Assembly (NCBI GenBank): GCA_023055505.1
Contig: JALIRH010000061.1
Location: 2,503,501 to 2,567,500, forward strand
From: Callipepla californica brunnescens
Taxonomy: Eukaryota > Chordata > Aves > Galliformes > Odontophoridae
Direction of reading: 5' to 3'
Length of the DNA stretch: 64,000 nt
This document shows, piece after piece, positions 21,878 to 34,425 of this stretch (within the stretch, counting starts at the first letter, position 1; every line of letters begins with the position of its first letter). The position numbers were made by a program, and so were the translations under genes. The notes beneath the pieces are model-generated. The model worked only from the letters and a program-made list of their open reading frames with translations. It did not search any database and was not told the origin of the DNA.

Positions 21878-23206
21878 GAGATTGACAAGGTATTTGTCTG
21901 TAATTTGCTTTGCCACCTATTAGAATGCAGTACTGCTGGGGCAGTACTAGGCTATCTGAAAGAACAGCACTAAAGGGAAGTGTGTAAAGAACCTGAAAAC
22001 AAAAATAGTAAATAAGATTGCTCTCTTGTTATTAAACTACTAGACAAGGACTTTAACTATGAATACAGTAGTTAGATGCATCACTGTAAACTGGCACGAT
22101 ACACTGAAAGATAGAAAATATTTCATTACTTACCTCAGAGATCTTTGAAATTAGATGCAAATTCTGACTTCACCATCTGTAACAAGCAGAGGGCAAAACT
22201 TAGCTGCATTTTTTCAGTGTCAGATCAATAAATAATTTAATTTGAGATAAATGCACATCTCAGAATCATAACCAGACAAGGATTTCTTACTGTCTTAATT
22301 TTCATCACTCCAGCCTGTTTCAGAGAGCAAAAACTGAAACAAATTTTTTATATAGCTCTGAGTTCTCTATCATGTATTGCCTACAACTTGGCCTTTGACT
22401 CGGGAAGAAAATTTGTGCAATCTGGTTCAGAGAGCTCTCTCCACTGCTGGTGGCCCTGGAGGTGCCTTCTGCTTGACCACATAGAATAATTGCTTTATAA
22501 CACATACTATAGCTGTTTATTTCATGCCAAGCCCTGAGCAAATTGAAATACCTTAGCAATTTGGTTAAATTCCTTAAGGGCAAAGATACCTTTAATTATT
22601 AGGCTTACTTTTTTAACACTTGTTAAAAACTGTGCGCATAAGGTGGTTTTTAATCTAGTCCTCCAGAATGAATGTATTAGAGCAATTGAGAGTGCTGGCA
22701 TAATTTAAACAGATTGCTTTTTCATAACTGATCAATTGGTAATATTCATAATTGTATAATGCGTCAGTGTTAGAAATACAAAGGAAGCATCCGCTGCCCA
22801 GGTACCATGGCTAAAGTCCATTGCTACGGAGTTCTTGGCTGTAGAGATATGTGCTTTTAGTTATACATACCTGAGTTTTAGATGTGAAATATCTGCTGCT
22901 ACAGATGAGCTGTCAAAAAGAATATGATCTCACTATCATCAAAGTAGAATAAGCACTTCAGTTAAAAAACATCACAAAGAGGACTGCTGCAACATAAGAA
23001 CTATAGTGCTCAAGATAATTCTGCTGGGGAATATATATCTTATTTCTGCCCTTCTGCTTGTCTCCTTGAAAACTTCTAATGAGTATTTAGACTTCCACTC
23101 ATTTAAACCACTGATTATCAATCACTTGTTTGCTTATATTTCCGATTAGCATCTTTCACCTCAGCTTCATCAACATTTTCAGGCTTGAAGAACCCTTGCA
23201 TATATG

Positions 23207-23219
23207 TCCCATCTAGTGG
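23207..23219 (-). promoter_or_regulatory. CTCF-like core motif
   Basis: TCCCATCTAGTGG matches the reverse-strand CTCF core at 12 of 13 positions. About 1.3 kb past the predicted SLC6A15 poly(A) site. Confidence 0.35.
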
Positions 23220-24317
23220 TAGGTGTTTGATTCATGGTTTAATCTCAACCTTGATTGAATAACTTGAAGTGCAGTTCCTACTTTGAACAGGTTGCTACTT
23301 GCTGGCCTTATGAATTGAAAGAAAGGAGCAGTAGAGAGCAGGAGAATAGAAGTTTCAGATATTTATTAACTTAAAAGTCAGAATGTCTATGCGTAATGTC
23401 AGTTATAGCTATAATTAATTTGCCTTTTTTTTTTTTTTTTGAGGAGAAGATCATTGCAAAAGGCAGTCTTGCTTAAAAGTAGATGGAATTTGAATCTTAG
23501 ACAATCAGAAATAGCCTAAGAAGCAAACTGTGCATGTGGAAATGAATACATTACCAACATCATTTACTGGAAAAGGTCTAAGGTTTCTGAAACCAATATA
23601 ATGTATGGAGGTCTGATGTCCTCAGTGAAAGCTAATAGAAACTGTCGGCATAAGTATGACAAAATGAAGGCCATGCCATTCGTTGTACCTCCATGGTCTT
23701 CAAGAAACTCAGATTCAGTGAACTCCAGAACAGAGATAATATTGTCTTATTGCCTGACTGTAGTTTTTCCTGACTTCTGGAATTTCATTAGTACCTTACA
23801 GAAAGTCATGCAGAGAAGAAAAAAAGAGAATGAGCAAAACAGAAAGAAAAGTCAAATAATCAGTCTTGTTCTTAGAGAACAGCTGATACAAATCAGTTGA
23901 TGATGGCTAACTGACATTAGCAGATGAGTTGTCAATCTGGTATAAGGTAAGGGCAATCTTGTTATGCTGGGAAGAAGTCACTTATATCTGTGGTAGCAGT
24001 GGAAGATTAAAAAAAAAAAAAAAAGAAAGAAAAGAAGTGCAAGCAGAAGGTTTCTAGAGATTTGTCAAATACCTGTCTCTACTGGACACCAAAAGAGTCC
24101 AATCAAATACGTTGTGCAGCCGAAATTCAGTGTACTTAAAAGTTTCTTACTGCTACAAAATCTTTGAGAGTTTCAAGTAAATTTAGTCATGGCCGTTTTG
24201 AGAAATGGAGGAAACTTAACGAAAACTTCTAGAAGTTTAGTTAGATTTTGTGGTTTGAGTGGAGAGATTAAAAAAAAAAAGGAAATGAAACATACCACCT
24301 GTGATTTACCTCTATTG

Positions 24318-24332
24318 CCACTGGAGGGCGCT
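24318..24332 (+). promoter_or_regulatory. CTCF-like core motif
   Basis: CCACTGGAGGGCGCT differs from the CTCF core CCASYAGRKGGCR at one position and continues with GCT. It is one of the few CpG-containing G-rich words in an AT-rich region. Orientation is opposite to the motif at 23207. Confidence 0.4.
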
Positions 24333-25104
24333 CGCATTTCATACCCATTGGTAAAATGACATACTCAGGAGTTTTAAAAGAGAACATTATTCTTTTATTC
24401 TCTACCTTAGAGAACTACCACGCTCTCTTTCTGACAGTACTTCGCAAAATCTTTTGTACATTCAAATGCTTTCACTTTTTATTTATTTATTTTTTAATAC
24501 CCAGGAATGAACGATACAACAAATCTTTAATGCTAATGAAAGCAGCAACATATTGTCAGTATCCCAGTACCTAGTCTGCGTCTTGGAAACAAGAAGAAAG
24601 ATGTGATGTGGTAGGTGAAAGCAAAGGGGCAGCAAGGGACACCGAGAAGGTACAGCAGCTGTTGGAGTGACATGAGCCTGTAACTTTCTCAATAAAGCTA
24701 GTATTGTGATATCTAGTAATGTTATAAAAGTAGTGCTGCTAGTGAAACACATCTTGGGCAGCTGTTAAAACCTTTTGGCAATGAGGGTGTAAAGAATAGC
24801 CCACTCTGACAAAAACACTGTGCCTTTCATTTCTGCTATATCTTCATAACTTACTACTAAGTAAACAAAAGTAGTAACTTAAACACTTTTGTCTAAAAAT
24901 CAGCATCAGCAGATATCTTTGTTCTTTATTTTTCCAAATAATGTACATAGAATGGCAATGTGAGCACCCATGCCACAACGTTTGACTAACTTATTTGTAT
25001 GAACAAAGTAATTCAGTGAAAAAACAGGTGTCTTTTGATTTAGTTCCTAATAAGTATAAAAATATATTTGTGTGTGTATACATATATATACATCCTTATA
25101 TGAA

Positions 25105-25127
25105 TGTGTGTGTGTGTGTGTGTGTGT
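25105..25127. repeat. (TG)n microsatellite
   Basis: About 11.5 TG units, preceded by TATATACA-type sequence from 25077. Confidence 0.9.
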
Positions 25128-26827
25128 ACAAATGAGAAGCCTTTTGTATGTCTCATATTCAGTCCAACTTCAACAGGTTGAAAATGAGGCTTTTTTTAAT
25201 TGGTAGGATAGATTAACAAACAATTGTGTAGGAAGAAAATAAAAAGCTTACTTTATAGCAAGTCTTGTCGATTTTCAAAATTTTGATTCAAGCAAAAAGG
25301 AAATACATGCAAAGGGAGAGTCGGGTTTGCAGTTCAAAGAACAAGGAAGAGGAAGAGGAACTGTGATTGAGTTTATTAAAAGAAAAAAGAGTAAATGACA
25401 AAAGGAAAAGATATTGCAGAAATAAGGATAATTCAATGACTAAACAAGAGTAAATTGAACAGGCAGCAAGAAATTAGAAAGATAAAGAGGTATGGGAGGA
25501 AAAAAAACAACAACAAACAAACCAGAATGAAAACAGGATACGATGGCTTCCTGAAATAGAATGTAGATCTTCGGTAGATACAGCCTATAGTTAGATGAAG
25601 TTGTTGAAGAGATATATGAATCAAAGGTGTTTGAAGTTGTGCTAGTATTTGAGAGGAGAGAGAAGAGAATCAGGACAGGAGAAGGAAGACTTGGGCTGCG
25701 TAAGAATCCGTTTCTCTTTAAGTACAGAAATGTCTTTGACATGCATGGTCACTTTTTTTGAGATGGTCTGGGGAAAGATGCTGAAGAAATGCAACTGTAA
25801 GGATAGAAGACAGCAGATGTAGCTGCTTTAAACCAGTTTCAAATCACTCAAGAAAGATAGCAGTCACAATGCAGTAATAAAGAAGGAATTGCTTACCCCT
25901 TTCCAAGGATCAGGGCTCGCTGAACACTTGAAAGGAGACAATCCCCAATTAGAAATACTTCCCTTGCAGCTGTCAGCCCTCAAGTGATGTTAGGGAGGAG
26001 TAGACCGAGGGTGTACCCCTTCCAGTCATACAGGTGAATTGCTTATATTTGTGCTCCCAGAGCTGGCTATGCGTTTTCCACAAGTGCTCAATCACTGATT
26101 CAGGCCATGACCTAACGGTTCCCATATAGTAGACTTCCAAAATTATTTTAACTTATCTGTCTGACCTGAAGACAAAGCTATCAGGGTAAAATAGCAGGTA
26201 AACTGTGTGGTAAGGTTTACAGAGAAAAATAATTACCCAAAAACACAGAAAACTCATTGTATAAGGATATGAGGATGTAAGCTGAAAAAAAATGAGTTTC
26301 TGACTAAAATCTCCTATTTGGAGGCTGCAGTGTTACTGTGATTTAACATTGTAATAAATCTCCTGAGCATTTGCTTACTGTCAAGGATATGAATAGCCCC
26401 AGTCATTACTCATAGACTTGAAATTAGCCAAAACTTAAAACACCTAAATGATATGCATTTTACTGCATGGCCCCTGGAATGGAAACCAGATACCCAGTCT
26501 CCAGATGCAATGTGTCTGGTCAGTAAAGTGTTCCAGAATTACAGATCTATAAATGAGCAATGTTTCCTGTGGGGACTTAACTGTGACAGAACCCCTTGTT
26601 CTCAAAAAATGAGAAACTAAGGCATGTTAGAGAAACTGCCTTATCTGACAGGTGAGATATATTTATGTCTGTGGGTCTTGGTGGAAACTGAGTATTCAGC
26701 TATAAAAAGAATATTTGAAATTGGAAATAGGACTTAATGACATCTTAATTGAGATCTCATGAATGGTCTCCTCCTTAGATAGCAAAAGCATATCGTGCCC
26801 AAATGACTGGTATTTACATGCTAATAT

Positions 26828-26851
26828 ATACATACACATACACATACACAT
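26828..26851. repeat. (CATACA)n short tandem repeat
   Basis: Four near-perfect 6-bp units following TATATA. Confidence 0.75.
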
Positions 26852-26953
26852 GATCATGTCCATATGCATACAAATTTAGCTACAATTCAGCTGGCTTCCT
26901 GGGAGAAAAGCAAATGAGGAATGGAACAGTAGGCATGTAAAAATTTTTACTAA

Positions 26954-27525
26954 TGTCGTGGTTTTATGATTGCTGTTATTGGTATTCCTCATCATAACAT
27001 CATATAGTGCATTGGGACTTAAGGAGTTAATGCTCCAGCTCCATGGATCATTGATAGCTCTGGGTACATCTGTCTCAGAAGAGAAGAAGAACTACGTACC
27101 TCAGAGGACTTTGTGTTGTACAGTATTTTTCCATTTTCCACTCAGATGGAAAGATAAAAACTGTTTGTGTGTCACGAGACACAGGCTCTCTTTCAGATTG
27201 ACCCAGCAGCGGGTGATCTCTAGCTGTCTCGCCTCCAGTGTTCAGCATTAGGCTTTTTTTTTTTTTTTTTTTTCCTGGACACTTTCTCTCTCATTTTATT
27301 TCATTTCTTAGCCTCAATTCCAATTATATTTTATTGTGTCATTATGCATTCCTATAACTTATACAGTAAATTTGCTTTCCTCCACAGATTGTCGCCGCTG
27401 TTTTGTTTTTAGGCCTATCTCTCTTTTCCTTTTTTCCTTTTCCCCTTCCCCTTTCCCAGGGCTCATGTCCGTTGGTCCTCCGCCCCAATCGTCATGGAAC
27501 TGGGCCAAACCGTAAAACATTGACA
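26954..27525 (+). mobile_element. Probable solo LTR of an avian endogenous retrovirus
   Basis: The left end is TGTCGTGGTTTTA and the right end is TAAAACATTGACA, giving the TG...CA termini and short inverted repeat of an LTR; total 572 bp. The flanking pentamers ACTAA (26949-26953) and ACTCA (27526-27530) may be a decayed target duplication. A TATA-like GATAAAAACT near 27153, a T tract at 27257-27273 and a pyrimidine-rich 3' part (27400-27465) fit U3 then R/U5 on the + strand. No gag, pol or env remnant adjoins it, so it looks like a recombined solo LTR. Family is not assigned. Confidence 0.65.
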
Positions 27526-27979
27526 ACTCATCAAGAATATTTATTTTCAAGTAAATTTAGGATTATTTTGTAAAGAGTCTTACAAATGGCAAACAGCTAA
27601 GAGGTAGTGGCACTAGATAAAGAGTGGGCTTCTGAATTCTGGAAATAAGAGGGTTCTTGAGACATGTTTTGAAGCTTCATGTGAAAATGTAAAATCTTCC
27701 GCTGACTTCATATTCCCTAGGGTCAGTTTAACAAGGCCTCCATGTACACTGTAGAAATCCCAGCGCAAGGTTAGCCTCTCACACAACTTATTTCTCACAT
27801 TGTTATAAGCTTCTTTCTGATTTTATTGATTCCTCTCTGCAGAACCAGGATTTATCAGACTGTTCCCATATTCACCACAAGCTGCACAAAATGCTGTTTT
27901 GGAGCAATGGATTTGGTAGAATGGAGACAGAAAGGATGGGCTGAGAGAAGAAATTGCTTAAACCTACACTGCCACTGAT

Positions 27980-28515
27980 GTGCAGAGTCAAACTCTATAA
28001 CCCCAGTGAGGATATAAAGTGGTATGCATTTATTCAGTGATGCACATGTACCAGGTGCAATGGGGAACGCTCCACCTAACTTGCACACCGACAAGCAAAA
28101 GCTTATTACATATATAATCCAAGTCCATACATATTCAATAGATTTCCAGGAATTTGTATACATATTCATTATAGTTCCAATAACTCTTTTGCGTACTGTC
28201 TCCCCTCCCTCTTGCTTGTGCTGTCCATCATGGGGGGCTCCTCCTGGTGGTCGTTGGAGGAAGGCTCGTTGTCTTCCTTGCCGTCAACTTTTAACCTTTT
28301 TGGGAGGGGCTCCCCTTTTACAGGTTTCTGCTTGCTTCATAGCAATCATATCATTGAGTACTCAGTCTGTCTTGTGTTTGTCTAAGCTCCTTGGTCAGTT
28401 TTGTACCCTTTCACCGTATCATGTTTTACATTTCTCCTGTTTAACTCATGCATTTTCTGCCTTGCCCCTAAAGAAAGAAACATGGAATTTCACTTTCAAC
28501 CTTTAAAATACACCA
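27980..28515 (-). mobile_element. Probable LTR on the - strand (boundaries approximate)
   Basis: Read on the - strand it has a TATA-like ATTATATA (28111-28118) about 80 bp upstream of an AATAAA (28029-28034). Between them lies the phrase GTTCCCCATTGCACCTGG, which resembles the U3/R segment of compact avian LTRs. A GC-richer U3 block is at 28195-28320. I could not define a target duplication or exact TG/CA ends. No retroviral coding remnant is seen beside it. Confidence 0.5.
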
Positions 28516-31500
28516 TTCTAAAAAAACTTTAAAAAACTTTGATGTGAACAAGAAAAAAATAGCAAAAAATGTCCACAGTTCTGTAAGAGTTTTTTGTAAT
28601 TTATTATTATCAGGCAGCTGAAGATTACAAAACACAGCATACAGGTACATATGGTTGTATATGTGTATCAAAGATTTTATGACACTGACTTTTCATAGTC
28701 ATTGAAAAACAACATGGTGGATGGCCTTTGGTTTCTAGTATCAGGTAGAATTTTTTCTGCTGTTCTGTCTTTTCCCTACTGCACAATCACCTAACTTTGG
28801 AAGAGACTAACAGTTTGGTGTAGTACCTGGAATTTGCAGAGCCACATTAAAGAATGTATCATACACATATAAATTACTTTGTGACTATATGCGTTGGATT
28901 TCTTACTTGTCTTTGCAGTCCGAATGCAGATAATCTGAGCCTATGTTGCTATGCTAGACTGGAAATGTTTATAATGATACTGCACAGATTAAAATGTATC
29001 TAGTCTGGATCACACATGGCCTATGTACATGAACTGAAACTCTCTGGGATCTATTTCTCATTCTCTGAAATGCATCAGTTTCAAGCATTTTGTCTGGGGG
29101 TGATGTGATATCAAAGAGCAAAATGATGTAATACTGAATAAATCCAGCTCTTTGATGATGAGGAGAAGTAGGCAGTTTTATCTTCTCACTCTCATTCTTC
29201 CTCTCTGACATTCATAAGACCTTCACAGAAGAGATCCAATGGCTTATCACAACAGAACTGTTCTATTTTTATTTCACTTCATTTACTTTTGGTAGTGAAT
29301 TGAATTTATTCAGCACGGGATGAAATGAGTGAAAGCAAGAGGGAAGAGTGGACAGCTGGAGTGGAATATGAGATGGAGCTCGTTCTTCTGTTAATAGCTA
29401 AATTACTGTAGTAGACCAGTCATATGACATTTGCCCAAAACAGCTGTATGAGTTGATAAAACTGGAATTTGCCCTCGAAAAAAAAAACACCCAGATCCAT
29501 GGTTTCATTAAGAAACCCATATTATGTGTACATGAAATTTCAATACATGTATTAATAAATGAGTTGAAAAGTACATTCATTTTGAAGAAGGTTAATAATC
29601 TTCTAGAATAAATTGTGAAGAAAATGTTAGTGCAGTATTGCACTTTGCATTTAATGAGAAAATATCATGTCAGTCATTTACATTTTAACCTTGCCTGCTT
29701 GCTGCTGCTGAACTGGCTACAGTACATTTCCTTGTTTTAAGGTGTACTTGATAGTGCTGCTGACTTCTCATTGTCATGGTTGTAATACTGAATGGTGAAT
29801 TTTATTTTACAGAATGCCAGTGTCTAACTGCTGAAACTCATTCTTTCAGAGACTATGCAAATACGTCTAAATCCTAAATCAGATCTTCAGTTTGACTACT
29901 AACACAATTGAAAATTTTCATAAAGTTTTGACTGTCATCCAAGGAAAATACTTCAGAAACTCAGCATGTGGTGCAACAGATTTTTAGACTGCATACCTAA
30001 AAATGAATGAAGTATAATAAAAATATAACAGTTCAGTGTCCTTACTGGATCTTTGCATAGTTGTTTATATACTATAAAATGTGGAAAAGATATTATTTGT
30101 AGAAATAATATCAGGAATAAAGACAGAAGGATTTTTGGCTACGGTTGACTCTTCAGTTTGTTCAGATATAAGATTTTAAGAAAAATGGCAAGTAATCACA
30201 TTCTTATAGGCAAAAGTATACCCTGTCTTAGCAACTTCAGGAGTATTTAATGGGCAGAAGATTTCTCTGTTATCATTATTGATTGAATCAACCCCTCAGG
30301 AATATGTTTTCTGTGGAAAGTACATAAATAACCAGAAACTCACTGAGACTGAGATATAGTGATCATTTTAGGCAATGAGACATCCTACATTAGTGATGTT
30401 AATAACACTAAAGTAAGCCTTCAGTAGAAACATGATGAGTCCACTGTATTTATGTTATGTAAAATAATGTGATATCTTGACTGGTGCCCAAAATATATTT
30501 GAATATACTTGATAAAACATATCAACAGATACAATGTGAACTATGGGGTAAAAATATGGAAATCAAAATGTAGAGAAGAAATGGGGGATCAAACATGAAT
30601 ATCTCAATAACATAAACATAAAAATAATCTGCTATATTTCAGTTGCTAAAGATGAAAACATTCAAAGTTTTTAACCTGTGCATATCAGGAATGCTGGTCA
30701 TTTTGTAAGGACAGTTTCCTTAGAACAAAAAAAAAACAAAAAACAGATGACAACACAAAGGGCAAAAGCTTTCTTTTTGCTCTGCATTTGTACAGGCTCT
30801 CATATCTTACATGAATGAAGCACACACTTTGGATTTTTCTTCATCAAATTCAGTCTTGGTTGGGATAAACAGACCTATACAGCTATTTATTCATGATGCT
30901 GGCATGTCCTAGGACCTGGCTAGAGTGCAAAATCTTTTGTGGAATGCTGTACAAAGCCAGAAATACTCCCCACCACACACATGCATCTAGTCCCTGATCT
31001 GCAACAGCCTGATCTAATACAGGATTGTAGTTTACCATTCACAATCTGGTCTACCAGATAGTGCTTTAGGTAAGCAGACAATGGGAGTTCCATATAGTTC
31101 TTTCAGGACAGCAAAGAGAAATGTTCAGCTTTAGTGAGACTTCGATGCTGCTCTTAAATGCAAATGGAACAAAAGGCAAAGATGCTTCATCGTATCTCAA
31201 AAAATCTGTATGAGAGAAGGAACATTGAGTTACATCAACCTGAATCCCCAGCTTGAACCTCCTAACTTCAGATGATTTACAATGATTGTAGAAAAAGGGA
31301 GACGAATGTGAAAGCAATGAAATGGAAATTCAGTCCTATTCCTCTAGATTTCCTTTTTTCTTTTTTTAACAGACAAAACACAGCAGGAAACCCATCCAAG
31401 ACTGAGAAAATAACTAATTACTAATTCAGTTCTTGTTCATCTGATGTTAAGAAGGTGAGTCAGGTGGTATTTAATAAAAACAAGAAAATGAGTATTTTGT

Positions 31501-32944
31501 TAATGGCAAGTCTCAGAGGCAAAGTGTAATGTTCTTACGTATATATCTACCATGAAGAAAGTACCAAAAGTGGGACAGGAGAGTTAAGCTTCACACCTCT
31601 GTTTACTGAGTGGGTGTCATACAATTTAACCCTGGAAAACGTGTCCCTGTGCAACCATTAAGGATGAAGATTTTCGTTTTTGAATCTTTTATGCACGTTT
31701 CATCCTGGCTTGAATATCACATATTTGAGCCAAGCTGCTCAGCATTTGCCAGTATCTTTTTCATTTTCAGTGCTCTGGTCCCTAATTTAGGTTGACAGTC
31801 TAGTCTTGAACTAATGCAGCTGTATCATCAACAGTCTTACAAAGAATTCATCTGTGTAGGCAAGTGCTTCCTTTCTGTTTGGAGGAGTCTATTCAACTCA
31901 ATGGTAGGTGCCATTAAGACAAAATTATTCTATTTACAAAAATAAAGAATCAAACAAAAAAATATTGCCCAAGACTCTATGTTATATGGGAGGGAAAAAG
32001 ACTATGATTTGTAGATGTTTGCAACAAACTTTTCATCTCTATCTTTTATAACAAGGTAGGAATAGAAACAGGCATGGGAATTGAGTCTGAAAGGCTAAGA
32101 TTTTTTAACAAAGCTGTGATGTCTTCATTTTTTAAGACATCCTTCATGCTTTTTATTGATGTAAAAACCTCCAAATCAGCATGGACAGGGATTCTTCTGG
32201 TGCAGATAGTATTGCCCAATTTCTATGAGATGCCCGTCCTTCCCAACAAATACACTAGCCCAAGAAAGAGCAAGATAGTAGCTCACTGGAGGATGCATGC
32301 CACTGTCAGCCATGTGATGCCATAACATCCGTATTATAAACACGGCTGGAAACTACAGTGCAGTGCAAAGGGATCTGCACAACTACACAAAATTAACTGG
32401 ATTCTGGCTTTGTGGCCAGGCAATTTAAGAATAGAATTATGCAATAATAGTCCCTAAATGTCCAACCTACTAGTTTTACGTTTTTATTCTCCTCTATTGT
32501 TATATGTTTTAATAAAATATATTAATATAAAAGTTTTGTTACTAGTATATATTAATTATATTATATATTCCATATGTTGCCCAAGACAATTCCTCTTGAC
32601 TCAGTGAAGCCCAGGCAACCCAAAAAGTTGGACAACCATGGTAGGTAACTTTATAATCCAAGAGTGGTTTAGATTATGAGTCAGATCATACTCATTTGAA
32701 AGGAGTGGAATGAGTTGACATTCTCCCTCTGAAGCAAAGGTAATAAATGTGTCTTTAGTTTAAAACATGGTTGGCAGTGTTTAGAAGACATTGAATATAC
32801 TGGTACAATTTCACATGGCTAATGAGGAGCTGGCTAATACTACAGCCCTTGGTCTGTGTGCTTACCCTAGGTTTTATTCTGTACTTTTTCTCATAACTTT
32901 TTTGAACTAACAGTAAGAGCAGTCAAATACCTTGTTTCACTGAG
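28516..32944. other. Intergenic AT-rich sequence
   Basis: I recognise no gene, RNA or transposon here. AT-rich irregular repeats occur at 32505-32575. Open frames are below 90 codons and resemble nothing known to me. Confidence 0.65.
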
Positions 32945-32956
32945 GATCTTAACTAT
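32945..32956. repeat. Left direct repeat flanking a CR1 insertion
   Basis: GATCTTAACTAT, repeated exactly at 34414-34425 on the other side of the CR1; a target-site duplication candidate. Confidence 0.75.
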
Positions 32957-34413
32957 ACCTTAACGGAGGTGGTTGCTGAACCACTCTCTATCATCTCCTG
33001 ATGGTCTTAGTGAACAGAAGGTGTGCCTGAGGACTGGAGGATACTCAATGTCACTCTGGTCTTCAAAAAGGCAAGAAGTAGGATCCAGGAGGCTACAGGC
33101 CAGTCAGCCTGACTTCTTTCCCTGGAATGGTGATGGAAAACTTACTGTGGATAGCAAAGCAAATAGAAGGAGATTATTATGAGTAGTCAGCATTGGTTCA
33201 CCAAGGGGAAATCATGCTTGACCAACTGGTAACCTTCTACGATATCATCACTGGCTGGGTAGATGGGATGGCAGATGCTGTGTACTCTTACTACAACAAG
33301 GCATTTGACACCATCTCCCACAGTGTTCTTATTATGAGACTTAGAAAATGAAGGATAGATGAATGGACAGTGATGTGGATTGAGAGCTGACTAACTGGCA
33401 GACCTCAGAGGGTTGTCATCAGTGGCACAGTCTGGTTGGAGGCTAGTAACTAGTGATGTTTCTCAGGGGTTGGTGCTGTGCCTGGTACCGTTTAACATCA
33501 TCAGCCCTCTATCCCTTGGATGAAGGGATAGAGTCTACACTCAGAAAGTTGTCTGATGGTACATAGCTGGGAGGATTGACTTGCACACCTGAAGACCATG
33601 CTACCATTCAGCAAGATTTGGGCAGACTGGAGAGCTGGACAGGGAAGAACCTGATTAGCTGTAACAAGTGAAAATGTACAGTCTTGTACCTGAGGAGAAA
33701 TAACCACATGCATCAGTGCAGGTAAGGGGATGACCTGAAAGAGAGGAGCTCTGCAGAGAAGGAACTGTGGGATCTTGTTGGACAACAGGTTAGCCATGAG
33801 CCAGCAGTGTGCCCTTTCAGCCAAGAAGGACAGTGGTATACTGGGGTACATTAAAAAGAGTATGGCCAGCAGGTTTAGGGAAGTGATCTTTCCCATCTAC
33901 TCTGCCCCAGTGAGGCCATATTTTGAATACTGGGCTCAGTTCTGGGCTCCCCAGTTCAAAAAACATGTTCTAGAGGGAGTCCAAAGGAGGGACACAAAGA
34001 TGATTAAGGGCCTGGAGCAACTCCTGTATGAGGAAAGGCTGAGTAACTTGGGTCTGTTCAGCCTTGGGAAAAGACAACTGATAGGAGATCTGATAAATGT
34101 TTAGAAATATCTGAAGGGAGGTGAGAGATGAATGGATGAGACCAGGCTCTTCTTGGTGGTGCATAGCTATAGGACAAGGAGTAATGGACTAAAACTTGAA
34201 CATAGGAAGTTTCATATTAACATGTGGAAGAACTTCTTAATAGTAAGATTGGCAGAGCACTGAAATAGGCTGCCCAGAGAGGTTGTGGATTCTTCTTCTA
34301 TAGATATATTCAAGACCAATCTGGATGCCTACCCGTGTGACCTATTGTAGGGTACCTGCTTTAGCAGGGAGGTTGGATGATATCTTCAAATCCCTGCAAT
34401 TCTGTGATTCTGT
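32957..34413 (+). repeat. CR1 LINE, 5'-truncated, about 1.46 kb, with reverse transcriptase remnant
   Basis: The 5' end begins inside the reverse transcriptase ORF. Decayed + strand coding similarity includes the YNKAFDTISHSV block near 33292-33327 (SKAFDTVSHS in intact CR1) and a late open segment at 33775-34104 with [17 protein letters not shown] and [12 protein letters not shown]. Several frameshifts and stops are present. The 3' end carries the diagnostic CAATTCTGTGATTCTGTGAT octamer-type tail. It is flanked by the 12-bp direct repeat at 32945 and 34414. Confidence 0.92.
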
Positions 34414-34425
34414 GATCTTAACTAT
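34414..34425. repeat. Right direct repeat flanking a CR1 insertion
   Basis: GATCTTAACTAT, identical to 32945-32956. Its first three bases could also be read as the end of the CR1 tail (TGTGAT), so the certain duplication is nine bases. Confidence 0.75.

Larger units (their letters stand above)
19584..21895 (+). other. SLC6A15: SLC6A15 3' untranslated region (inferred)
   Basis: Follows the TAA at 19581. The end is placed just after the AATAAA at 21872-21877, which has a T/G-rich stretch (TATTTGTCTGTAATTTGC) downstream. About 1.3 kb of it is a mariner insertion (20238-21537). Two Pumilio-type words lie at 20028-20035 and 21717-21724. The boundary is predicted from sequence, without transcript support; earlier poly(A) sites cannot be excluded. 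Confidence 0.65.
21896..26953. other. Intergenic region 3' of SLC6A15
   Basis: No supported gene. T tract near 23427-23442, A tract near 24008-24024, CTCF-like words at 23207 and 24318, a TG microsatellite at 25105-25127, a purine-rich patch at about 25370-25520 and a CATACA repeat at 26828-26851. Open frames are all short and without family resemblance. Confidence 0.7.

Noticed and set aside
28024..28506. 160-codon + strand open frame with cysteine-rich, hydrophobic content
   Set aside because: It overlaps the LTR-like block almost completely and lacks any domain or splice context.
33501..33896. 131-codon - strand open frame
   Set aside because: Antisense shadow of the CR1 reverse transcriptase remnant running on the + strand.
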